In this document: in pieces, positions 1 to 10,200 of the stretch
Layout: each line of letters starts with the position of its first letter
Numbering within the stretch: the first letter of the stretch is position 1
DNA from: Farysia itapuensis
Taxonomy: Eukaryota; Basidiomycota; Ustilaginomycetes; Ustilaginales; Ustilaginaceae
DNA length: 64,000 nucleotides
Assembly (NCBI GenBank): GCA_023212645.1
Contig: JALBYC010000014.1
Span: 124,001-188,000, forward strand
Direction: 5' to 3'
Notes under the pieces: model-generated
The model's database searches: none
Seen by the model: the letters and a program-made list of their open reading frames with translations, nothing else
What the model was told of the DNA's origin: nothing
Translations under genes and position numbers: made by a program

Positions 1-1
1 T

Positions 2-412
2 AGCAAGAAAGCTGCACCGACCAGACCTCCAGCTGGACCCGGCATCGATGATGCCATCGCGAGCTTCTCGGCTCAGAACTTGGACGATGCTCTCGACGCC
101 ATGACGCTCGTCAACGAAAAGACAGACAACGCAAGTAGGGGCGCTGCAGCCGGTGCAATTGAGAGACATCCCGAACGACGTTTCAAGGCCGCATTCGAAG
201 CCTACAAAGAACGAGAATTGCCCATCATCAAAGAAGAGCACAAAGGATTGCGTCTGCAGCAGTACCACGATCTACTGTATAAACAGTTCCAAAAGCACCC
301 AGACAACCCGTTCAACCAGCTCACAGTCTCTTACGATGCCAGTAAGGAAGAAAAGCTGTCGGCGCTCGAAGCCAAGAGGAACCAGAAGGAGAGCAGACTC
401 CGGGACCGCTGA
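2..412 (+). CDS. CCDC124: CCDC124/LSO2-like ribosome-associated protein (3' part)
   Basis: The frame is open from the window edge to TGA at 410-412 and gives 136 C-terminal residues; the 5' part is missing. The stretch ERHPERRFKAAFEAYKERE followed by LPIIKEEHKGLRLQQY and the HPDNPFNQ segment is characteristic of the CCDC124 family (DUF1014, HMG-like). Known members are small, coiled-coil, ribosome-associated proteins linked to ribosome hibernation and recovery. The C-terminus is lysine/arginine/glutamate-rich, as usual. No intron is needed in the visible part. The family call is firm; the function is inferred from the family. Confidence 0.85.
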   Translation, partial: SKKAAPTRPPAGPGIDDAIASFSAQNLDDALDAMTLVNEKTDNASRGAAAGAIERHPERRFKAAFEAYKERELPIIKEEHKGLRLQQYHDLLYKQFQKHPDNPFNQLTVSYDASKEEKLSALEAKRNQKESRLRDR

Positions 413-689
413 ACTGTCAAGCAAACAAACAAAATGTACCCACACTTTCAGAGTAAGCGATACCAGTGCATTGCTTGGAGCAAAATAGACTGCCAGACTG
501 TCAAAGAGCAAGTGAAATGCCAAATTCTTTATGGCATGCTATGGAAGCTTGGCCGGACTTATGTGTTGTGAATGCAAAAAGTGGAGGGACCGGAAACCAA
601 CAGTCACAAGTCACAAATATGCGCATCGGTCATTTGAGTTTAGACCTGTCTACCACACACCACCTTGCATCTCATCTCTAGCAGACACA

Positions 690-1397
690 ATGTCTTCTCT
701 TTCTGCTACCCGCCTTGCAGTGCGCTCGACTCGAGCTTCGGGCTTGCCTCGTCTCGCGGGTGGTCCGGTCGCGAACGCGCCCGCCCGAAGTCTGAGCATG
801 CTTTCATCGGCACCCCGCAGCCACTTCACACCACGAATGATGGTCCCTTGTGTCTCTGCGAGAGGCTTAATGAGCACACCCTCCAGATGGCTCAGAGATA
901 CAACACCCAAAGACGCAGCCTCCAAAGATCAGACATGGCTATCAAAGGGACCGGTGAGATACGCCGAGCTCAAGCCTGAAACCGAGGCACCTTCAGGTGA
1001 CATTACCGTCATCGACGTGCGCGAGCCCGCAGAAGTAGCGCAAGGAATTATCCCAAGCGCCGTCAATGTGCCACTGTCGCAGTTCGAGCAGGCCTTTGCT
1101 GGCGACGGGGGCGACTTTATTCGAAACTTTGCCTTCAATCGACCTGGATACGATGACAAAATTGTCTTCTACTGTCGATCGGGCAAACGCAGCCAACAGG
1201 CAACCGAGTTCGCACAGAAGAAAGGCTGGTGGAAGTAAGTACAGGCTGCTCACAGTAAGTCGGACTGCGCGATAGTCTTACTGACTTCTTGTGTCTTTGA
1301 TCACAGCACGCGGAACTATGAGGGTTCGTGGCTCGATTGGGTTCAGCAAGAAGAGGCGAATCGCAAGGGTTCTGAAATGAAGGAAGACGACGATTAA
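690..1397 (+). CDS. Mitochondrial single-domain rhodanese (sulfurtransferase)
   Basis: Two exons (690-1234 and 1307-1397; intron 1235-1306, GTAAGT donor, CTGAC branch) encode 211 aa. The N-terminal ~90 residues are rich in Ser/Arg/Ala and poor in acid residues, typical of a mitochondrial targeting peptide. The rhodanese domain follows, from about residue 95: VIDVREPAEV is the CH2A-type motif, and FYCRSGKRS carries the active-site Cys at about residue 162. The second exon restores the conserved ending NYEGSWLDW, which confirms the splice. It resembles yeast RDL1/RDL2-type thiosulfate sulfurtransferases. An in-frame extension upstream to 531 is probably 5' UTR. The physiological substrate is unknown. 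Confidence 0.85.
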
Positions 1398-1444
1398 GTG
1401 ATGTAGAAAGCGAACGGAATGCCACCACATCAACGTAGCGAGTA

Positions 1445-1496
1445 CCAAGTCAGGTCTTGTGGCATTGTTGAGAGCCAAGTCAGGTCTTGTGGCATT
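1445..1496. repeat. Direct repeat of a 22-nt unit
   Basis: The 22-nt unit beginning CCAAGTCAGGTCTTGTGGCA occurs at 1445-1466 and again, identically, at 1475-1496, a 30-nt period. It lies just after the rhodanese stop, in its probable 3' UTR or between it and the convergent UBC9 gene. It is a minor local duplication with no evident function. Confidence 0.8.
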
Positions 1497-1606
1497 TGTG
1501 AGCGTTCACCATCGTCCAAGGCAAGCGAGCTGCAGTCATCAATGACAGCGTGGAGATTCTCGAATATGATGAGGTTACGTATACATATGTGAATTCTAGC
1601 TGCAAG

Positions 1607-2234
1607 TTATACACCGGCTGCCATTTCTTTTGCTTGCTGTCTTACTCTGCGCTCGTAGGCGGCCGAGTCCTTCTGGAAGAGAACGAAGGCTTCACTTTGC
1701 GCTGGGTCTGATGGGTTCGGATCGTCGAGTAAATCTTGAATGCCGAGCAAAAGCTGTTTGATGGTGATTGACGGCTTCCAGCCTTTATCTTCGTCTAAAA
1801 TACTGAGACAGATGGTGCCGGATGGGAAGACATTGGGATGGAAGAGTGATGTTTCGAACTTGCATTTGGGTGGCTTGGACGGGTATTCCTCTGGGAACGA
1901 CATCCTCATTTTGTAGAGACCACCTTCCCATGGTGTCTGTATGGGTGAGCACAAATATGGTCAGTAAATCCAGAATCACCACTAGAGATTCTCGAGACGT
2001 ACGTTTGGTTTACCAGGAATGCCGACCTCCCAGTTTAGCAAGTCGAGTCCTGAGCCGTCTTTGGCTTTTGCTGGTCTTGCATAGAAGCCCTATTAGGTGT
2101 ATGGGAACGAGTCAGTCTAAGTGCCATTCGTTGCTGCAGGTGCTTGCATGGAAGCTGCGGTTACGTACAAATGGATGATCTTTGCGCCACTGCTTGCGCT
2201 CTTCAGCGAGTCGATTGCGGCAGATTCCCGCCAT
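1607..2234 (-). CDS. UBC9: SUMO-conjugating enzyme E2 UBC9
   Basis: Three exons on the minus strand (2169-2234, 2003-2089, 1607-1936) join in frame to give 160 aa. Introns of 79 and 66 nt have GTACGT donors. The N-terminus, with [20 protein letters not shown] across the first junction, is the UBC9 signature that binds SUMO and E1 and separates UBC9 from ubiquitin E2s. [18 protein letters not shown] contains the catalytic Cys at residue 94 (yeast C93). The C-terminal half matches through the [14 protein letters not shown] segment. It transfers SUMO from the Aos1/Uba2 E1 to substrates, mainly in the nucleus. The ATG chosen is the only one giving the canonical N-terminus. It is convergent with the rhodanese gene. 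Confidence 0.95.
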
Positions 2235-3340
2235 GACTTGAAGAGGTGGATGTGACTGAAGGTCTGAGAGCAGTGGTCGGGGTCGAGCTACACGGGGATG
2301 TTACTGCCGTGACGGGTTAGCGCAGGATGTCATTGGCAGACAAGACTTTGTCGAGATCAGCCCGATGAGGTGAAGTCACAGTGTTGCTCTGACTTCTTCG
2401 GACAGAAGCTGCACGTGACCAGCTACGATCTGACATGCTGATGATATCATTCGTGCGATACAACATCAAGGTGATCCGATGATGCCGGCCCTTTTGCCGG
2501 TCATCGGGTCATGGGTGCTCACTGCTCAGCAAAACGTGCTTGTTTCACACACTGTAATGCACCTAGTTCGTCGACGAGATGCGTCACTTCGGGTAGGACC
2601 GTTGTGAGCGTGAAGATGTCCAGACAGCGCGACGATATGTCCCGTTGAGCTGAGAGTCACAGAAGTTCGCCTTTCATCTCCATTTAGCGCCAAAGCCTCA
2701 CAAGACATAGACACAGTCACAGGACGCGCTTGCTGATCGTCATTGAACCTGTTTGCTGGCTTGTCGAGCACGATGCCACACGCTCATGAAGGTTGCGCTG
2801 CTATGCCACATAGATTGAGCGAGAGATGAATTGTATTGCATAGCAAGGGAAATAGTAATCCGAATTTGGAATCGAGGCTGCTTTATGTCTTTTTTTTTTA
2901 AATGCTGTCGCGTCACAGAGAGTCGCAGTCGCAGATTTGGAGACCACAGTAGTGGACAGAACGCTCTAAAACTCCTCCCCCCTCTCAGCCTCTGGCTATC
3001 TATCAACTAGCACCGCAGTATTGCAGCTCCTCAGCTTAGCCTCAAGGAAACAGAGGCACAGGGCACTGATCTTTGCGCCTATCGACCCGTGTAGCACCTT
3101 ATCTCCGCAACGCGCTCTTCAGCATTCGAGCTCGACCTGGAACGAAGCCGCCGCGCTCACTCTCGCAATATCTCGCACAACGACCCTCGCCGTTCGTCTC
3201 TCGGACCCAGCCCGTCTGCGCGAACAAGGCTGCCCAAATTGCTTCGACTGCTTGATTTCGCATCCCATCTCTTTCAATCGCGGCAAAGGCAGCTCGGTAT
3301 CCTCCAAGCAGCCTGCACGTCCGCATCATACTCGGCCTAG
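2235..3340. other. Divergent intergenic region between UBC9 and the LAMMER kinase
   Basis: About 1.1 kb without a supportable gene. Small ORFs here (for example 2526-2771 and 2740-3006 on minus) have no family features or gene-like composition. A run of nine or ten T lies near 2890. The last ~300 nt before 3341 are C/T-rich and probably form the kinase 5' UTR. Confidence 0.6.
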
Positions 3341-5333
3341 ATGGCCACTGTCGTGCCCAGGGCGAAAAAGCAAAAGACCCTCACAGACGAGTTGGCAGCG
3401 CTTGAATCTCATTCGCTTCAGGCTCGTAACATGCTTGTCCACCAACACCAACCCGTAGCGCATCAAACATATCAACCACCATCGCCTGCAGACTACGCCT
3501 ATCTTCAACAACACCAAGAACTTCCAATACCTGCCATGGCCTCAAGCAGCAGAAGACCCGACAATGCTGTTCAGAGGGTTAACGAGGTTATCAATGGCAA
3601 AGTAAGTTTCCCTTCTTTATCAGTCAGCGACTGCGCAAATTCTAACCTCTTGCTCATCGTTACAGGTACAGGAGATCTATGTCATCGATGACGATACGCC
3701 CCCACCGATGAACCCGCTCAGCGTTCAGTCGGCGCGTGACCCACATCTTGTTAACAACTATTCCTACGCTAACGGTCATGCCGCCTACCCTGCTGCTGTC
3801 GACCTGCATAATGAGACTGGTAGCTCTGCCACCAAAGGCAAGCGCAAAGCGGACGACAGCACACGGAATGGCTACGCAGAGAAACGCATCAGTATGTTGC
3901 CTCATGATGCCGACTTGATCTCTGCCGCTCCTGAGCTCGGCGTGTCGGATAATGGCGCTTCTTTGCAAAAGCGGCGGAAGCGCAGTCATGCACTTAATGG
4001 CGCCGATCCCCTCACTTCCACAATCACTGCACCAGCTCCCACCTCTAACGGCGCCACAATACCGACCAAACGAGGTCTGGATCTGACGCAGGCCAAAGTA
4101 CAGCCCAACTACCGAGGTGGATATCCTGTTGGTGCAGGCTCTCTCGATTATGCTGCTCGCTATGATCCGACGGCTACCGCGACAACAAAAGCAAAGCACG
4201 ATTACGAAGGTACAGCAAGCGCACGCGGGTCTTACGCCAGCCTTGCAAATTCAACGTTGCCCACGAGCGACAAGGAAGGTCATTTCATCCCCCGCGAGGG
4301 CGAATACGTCACCAGCCGCTACAAAATCCTCCGCTTATTAGGCCAGGGCACGTTTGGCAAAGTCGTCGAATGCGTCGACAAGAAGACGAACAAATGCGTA
4401 GCCGTCAAGATCATCCGCGCCGTACAAAAGTATCGCGACGCCAGTCAGATTGAGATCCGCGTTTTGCGCACACTGCGTGAACACGACCCGCACAACGAGA
4501 ACAAGTGCATCCACTTGCTAGACACGTTCAACTTCAAGAGTCACGTCTGCATTGTTTCCGAGCTGTTGGGCAAAAGCGTGTTTGACTTTCTCAAAGAGAA
4601 CAGTTTCAAGCCTTTCCCACCGGTGCACATATGGCAGTTTGCGAAACAGCTACTTCAAAGCGTGGCTTTCTTGCATAGGCTCAACTTGGTGCATACCGAT
4701 CTCAAGCCGGAAAACATCTTATTGGTCAACAGCGACTACACCATTGTCGCTACGTCTCGTCGCGCCAATGCCAAGCGGAAGCACGTGCTGAACAGCACCG
4801 AGATTCGCCTGATCGATTTTGGATCCGCCACGTTCAACGAGGAGTTCCACTCGTCGGTGGTGTCAACACGGCACTATCGGGCGCCCGAAATTATCTTAGA
4901 GATGGGTTGGTCGTTCCCCTGCGATGTTTGGTCTGTTGGCTGCATCCTCGTCGAGTTTTTCACCGGCGAAGCGCTATTCCAGACCCACGACAATTTGGAG
5001 CACTTGGCCATGATGGAAGCGGTGCTTGGCTCCATGCCAGACGACTACCGACGCAAGGCAGAGACGTATAAACCACAACTGTTTAAAAACGGAGCGCTCA
5101 ACTACCCAAACCCTGCGACGCCCAGAAATAGCCGCAAATATGTGCGTCACATGAAGAAACTGCAAGAGATTGTTGCCATGCCGACCAACCCTTACACAAC
5201 GCACAATACGCGCTTCCTGCACCTGCTGCGCCGTCTTCTGGACTTTGACCCCAACAAACGTATACGAGTCGCAGACGCTCTCAAGCACCCTTACTTCGAA
5301 CTCGACCCGGAGAGAGATTTCCCCCCTAACTGA
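3341..5333 (+). CDS. lkh1: LAMMER/CLK-family dual-specificity protein kinase
   Basis: Two exons (3341-3601 and 3666-5333) encode about 642 aa. The N-terminal ~300 residues are low complexity with basic KR clusters, as in CLK/Lkh1/Kns1 kinases. The kinase domain runs from about residue 305 to near the end. It has the glycine loop GQGTFGKVVE, the VAVK lysine, the catalytic loop HTDLKPENILL (~429), DFGSA in place of DFG-only, and the diagnostic EHLAMME sequence (~532) that names the family. It phosphorylates splicing factors and controls growth and flocculation in other fungi. Two acceptors six bases apart (TTACAG then GTACAG, ending at 3665 and 3671) could give isoforms with or without Val-Gln. 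Confidence 0.93.
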
Positions 5334-5757
5334 GGCGTGACGATCGGCCGCCACCCTCGGTCTATACCGTACCCTCTACCCATATTCTCGCTGTCTTTGC
5401 ATTTTCTTGCTTGTACTGTTCTGCTATTCTAGTCACTATGCTTGTCGCACTCGCTGCCCTGTACACTAGTCTGTCTAAAGTACTAATTCAACCATCGCTG
5501 CAATTGACGCTCAAGGAGGAAGAATGTGCGAGTGTCAAGTGTGTTGGAGTGAGACCAACACTATTACAATCGGGGCCTCGCGTCCAAATTGTAATTTGAG
5601 CTGCCTTAAAGTTGCGGTAACTGTGCCTGCGTGTGACACCACCTGTCATACCACGATTTGCTCTGTACCGAGTGCTTTTTGCGCGCGACTTGAGACTTGG
5701 ATGCACGCGGAAACGTCACGATCCTATGCCTGCTCGAATCTAGACGCTTGATGCAGG
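5334..5757. other. Intergenic region, kinase 3' UTR to next gene
   Basis: 424 nt between two plus-strand genes. It holds the kinase 3' UTR and the promoter of the 458-aa protein. No repeat, RNA gene or coding ORF with family features was seen. Confidence 0.5.
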
Positions 5758-7134
5758 ATGGACCCCGCTTTCTCACTGGCCGATGAGCTGGCCGACATCT
5801 CAAATGACGACTCTTACGAACATGCACACTATCACAATCACCACTCATCCCTAGGCGATGAAGACTTGGAAGACGTACGCAATGACGGAGGAGTTGGCGA
5901 TCTTGCTTCTGAGCTGCAGGGTCTGCTTGGCGGTGGTGCGAGCTTGGGCGACGAGCTCGCGCTCGAGAACGATCTCGGACATTTGCATACAGGCAGCTTG
6001 GCGGACGAGCTCGGCCAGGAGGAGATGTCTCGTACAGCATCGCAGACGTCTTCGGCAGCCACTCCAGCATACGCTTCCGCTTCATCGTCGACGCCTCTGG
6101 CCTATGATACAGGTTTCGAGAGCGTTTCACCAGGCAGATCGGGCGACTCATCCCCAACCTCGTACTCCAGGTCGAGCTTGTCTCGCGCTTCTATGCTCAC
6201 GTCCCCCTCGATTCGTCCTTCATCCACATTCATCAGTGCAGCGCCGGCGTCAGACATCAATGAAAGTCTTCGTTCAACAGAGCACTTCTTACAACAACTA
6301 AGTGCGCTCTCTTCGGCGTCAACCGTGCAAGATTCTGACGCGGAAACAAGCGCGGACACCGCCAGACTCGAGACTTTGACGGCACGCCTTCTCAAGCTTG
6401 TATATCAGTGTACCGTAGATCGAGAGGCACAGATTCGCCAACTGCGCGACTTGGAGCGCCAGGCGTCTCGTTTGCCGTCAGAAGCGCGAGCGTTCACCCT
6501 GTCCAGCAACTCCAGCCACAGCTCTGATCTAGCCTCGTCGTCGCCCTCAAATTCCGCTCAGCCGACTCTCTGCGATCTGGAGGAAGAAGAAAGCTCGTAT
6601 GCAGACGATAGTCTCGACTACGACGCAGAGTATTCCGACGATGGAGATACATCGAGAGACACACTGCCCCAAACACCTACAGCGACTCGACGCACACCAC
6701 TGCGCAAAACGCATCACTCTACAGCGTCTATAGCGTCCGACATCACGCTCGCTCCATCTTTGGCCAGCAAAACGATCCTCGATTTGGCGCTGTACACAGA
6801 TCTGCACGCTTCAACGCGCTCTCTCCTGACGTCACTCACCAATCTGCACGAACACGCACAGGTGACAAAGTCAGGCGTAACAGATGCCGCACGCAAACTC
6901 AAGTCTGCCCGCAACGTTCTCGCCCAGTACCGAGCCGAAGAGGATAGTGTCGAACAGAGTCTCGCCTGGATCCAGCAGAATGCGGGTGGGGATCTGCCTG
7001 CTGCGGTACACGCTGAGGGGCAGCCGTCGGTGAGAAAGTGGACCGACGAGCAGCTCGAATTCTGCAGGCGCAGACTGCAGGATGTCGACTCGCGCGCTCG
7101 AGCACTACTCACCCCTGTATCGCTCATCGGGTGA
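5758..7134 (+). CDS. Unknown acidic/serine-rich protein with SLADEL repeats and C-terminal helices
   Basis: A single 458-aa ORF with ATG at 5758. I do not recognise the family. Residues 1-90 are acidic and carry a repeated short motif: SLADEL at 6-11, SLGDED at 31-36, SLGDEL at 62-67 and SLADEL at 80-85. Residues ~95-200 are Ser/Thr/Ala-rich and likely disordered. A helical, heptad-like stretch at ~205-245 (ETLTARLLKLVYQ then QIRQLRDLERQ) and a C-terminal helical region (~340-450) look like coiled coil. No TM segment or signal peptide is present. It is convergent with CLASP (ends 7134 and 7267). The composition suggests a scaffold, possibly cytoskeletal, but that is inference only. Confidence 0.75.
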   Translation: MDPAFSLADELADISNDDSYEHAHYHNHHSSLGDEDLEDVRNDGGVGDLASELQGLLGGGASLGDELALENDLGHLHTGSLADELGQEEMSRTASQTSSAATPAYASASSSTPLAYDTGFESVSPGRSGDSSPTSYSRSSLSRASMLTSPSIRPSSTFISAAPASDINESLRSTEHFLQQLSALSSASTVQDSDAETSADTARLETLTARLLKLVYQCTVDREAQIRQLRDLERQASRLPSEARAFTLSSNSSHSSDLASSSPSNSAQPTLCDLEEEESSYADDSLDYDAEYSDDGDTSRDTLPQTPTATRRTPLRKTHHSTASIASDITLAPSLASKTILDLALYTDLHASTRSLLTSLTNLHEHAQVTKSGVTDAARKLKSARNVLAQYRAEEDSVEQSLAWIQQNAGGDLPAAVHAEGQPSVRKWTDEQLEFCRRRLQDVDSRARALLTPVSLIG

Positions 7135-7266
7135 CTCAACCACAACCCAGCGACACGCACACCTTCTTGGCATTGTCAGCAACTCATTGTCCGCTCTTTA
7201 TAAAGTCCGCACCACATACTCTGCATCGCATCACCACCCAACGCAATACCAATTTATTCCTGGCTG

Positions 7267-10200
7267 CTATTTTTTGGAGAAATAGTACATGAGCAGATCC
7301 ATCAGGCTCTGGTTGTCCTGTAGACCAAGGGTGTCAAAGATCCGGTCATGGGAAGCAGCGATACCGTCAGCCTTGAGTTTATCATTGAGCTTCTTGAGCA
7401 GCGTAGTGGCGTTTAGCCTCGCGTCAGCCGACGTGCTTGTCAGGGCGTTAGACAAGACTTCCTTTAGACGCGGCAGGAAATCTTCCAGCACGAGTTCGGC
7501 CGGGAGACGCACCAGCAGTGTGGAAAAGCCAGAACGCAGAACGATGGACGAAAGCACGGGAGACGAAGTCTGATGAACCTGCAGTAGTGAGCGGAGCAAG
7601 TCAAAACCAAGGACCGGGTCCACCTTGCCTGCCCAGCATGCAAGTACACTTTCCGAAGCTTGCAGCGATGCCTTACGCGTGACCACTCCGGCACTGCTTG
7701 CCTTGCCCGACGTGCTTGGCTCGTCGGGTTGGCTGGCATGAGCGATCGCCACCATAAGAGTGTCCAACATCTCGCGTTCACTTCCCGAAGCGGGAAACAG
7801 TGGGTACTGATTTTCGACCAAGCGGTGGAGCAACACCTGCGCGCTCAGTTGCAGTTCCGCAGGCGCATCGTTGGAGCTAGGGACAAGGTAAAGCTTGATT
7901 GCGCCGAAAAGCGAGTCGAAGAGTCCCGCATGCTGCCATGCCAACGTGCCGGAAGCAAAGCCATCCTGCTCCTCGGCAAGTAGGCCGTGCTTGCCAGTGC
8001 CAACCCGACCGGACAGAGGACCTCGCCTAAGCACAGAATCTCTGGCCGAGTCGTCGGCGTCTTCGATTTCTTGAGCGTTGTCAATTAGCTCAGAGTCAGC
8101 GACCCTGAACTCGCTCGAGAGCTTGGCAAGTTTGCGGAAGATGCGCAAGTCAGCTGTACCGGAAGAGAGGGCTTGAATGTAGTTCCATGTTTCCGGCCTG
8201 CTTTTGACTGGAGAGGACGCAAGCGCTGCAGGTGGAGTCTGTTCTAGACGGGTAGCTTTGTTAGAGATCCAGCTGTTGCTCGTCGTTGAATGTCGTGACG
8301 ACGACGTGATTGAAGCTGCGTCACTTGGTGAGTCAGACGACGAAGTCACTGACACAGCTTTGGGGTGGCTACGAGCTGGTGGATGTGTTGAGGAAGCCGA
8401 TGTATTGGACAATGTTCTGTGGGAAATGGAACGCGGGAATTGACCTGTTGGACTAGTGGAAGGTGAGTTGATCATTGAAACCGGTCGCGGGAGGCCTGAG
8501 GATTTCTTGACCGCAGTGCCGGGCGTCGCAGACCCAGGTGTCCCTCCCACGCTGCTGCCATTGGTATGTCCCTTCACCGCCTTTGGAGTGCACGGGGCTG
8601 TCTCCTCTCTTGGCCTTGCTTGAGGCGTGCTGTTCAGAGACACATCTCGGTCGACCTTGAACTTCTGAAGCGCATGCCCCTTCGCACCACTGGCTCCGGC
8701 TGGCAGCTTGAACGGGGAGCTAAATTCCATGCCCATGAGATCTATCGAGGCGTCTTCCGGCGCTCCGAGCTGGACCGTATCGTCTTCTTCACCTGCGGGA
8801 GCGGTGTGCGGCTGTTGAGTGACATCTCCCTCGTCCTGATCATCGTCATCAACATTGTTTAAACTGAGATCAGCAAGGTCCAGCTCATCGCTCTTTGCAG
8901 CGCGGTCAGACGATGGAAACTCTGGCCTTGAAATAGGTTGCGCGGGCGCAGCTGAGGCAGATGCAGCGGAGCCTTGCGAAGAGTAGGACGAGGACGAGAC
9001 GGCCCGAGTTCGTGCAGAGCCACCGTTGCGACTTGTGACTGCGCTTTCATACATGCTTGACGCGGAGTAGGAAACGCTTCTTGCCTTGCTTTCGGAGGCC
9101 TCGGTGGGACTGTTGGGCAAAGGAGTGGCCACTGCCGTTTCAATGCGACGACGAGCTTCAGGGCTCATGACCACAGCGAGGGGATCGGCAACCTTGGACC
9201 TGTGACGAGAAGGCATGAAGCTGCCAGCGCGCTTCTGCACCGGGGTAGAAATGCCGAAGTCGTCGTGTCCTGTGGTCGCTTCAGCATAATTGCGATCACG
9301 GTGTTGCTGAGCAGCGTGGTGCTCAGCTTGTAATTCAGCTTGGATCGCAGCTTCTCTGGCAGCGGCGAGTCTCGCTTCGTGAGTCGCTGCAGCTTCCTCG
9401 GCCTTTTGACGCTCACGTTCCTGTGAGGCCTTCAGTGCGGCAGCTCGCTTGGCCTGTAAGATAGCACTCGATGCTCCACCGGGTTTAGCACGAAGCGGAA
9501 CAGAAGTTTTAGGCTTCTGCTCTACCACCGCTTCGACGTCTACGTGTGTAGGTGCAGTTGCCATAACTTGCTTCTTAGTCGCTGGATCGAAAGAATTCAA
9601 TATGACATTGGCATGGTCTGTCCAGTATTGATGAAAGATCCAGAATGCTTTCCGACCATTGGTTCTTGCTGCCGGATTGGAATCACTGGCACCTTTACGC
9701 AGGCATTTTTCGACGAGATCCAAGCCGCCATGAGCCTCTATCGAGAGTTTGCGATGCGGTGCATGATGTGTTAACACAGTGCAGAGGTGCTCGGCTGCGA
9801 AAGCTCGAGTTGCGACATTCTTGTCCTGGTATCCTTGCCAGATGAGTTGCAGAAAGAGCGGACGCATGCTGACGCTGACCATGATGGCGGCAGCAGTCTC
9901 CTGCGTCGCATTTGCTATCAATTTCTTGGTGAAGCCAGCCATGGCTGTGAGTGCCATGGTGAAGGGCTCGACGCAAGGTGCTAGGTGGTCACCCAATTCG
10001 ACAGCAAGCTCAGCAACGAGGTGAATAGCGTGCATCGACAAAGTTGTTCGTAGACTGGCAACCGATTTGAGTATGCCCTCTTGCGCTATCTTGATTTGTC
10101 CGACAAAGGTGGACTCGCCGAACTGACGGTGAGCTCCGGACACGATCAGTCCGCGGATCTTGATCATGGACTGTTCCCTGTTGAGCCAGTTGTGCTCTGA

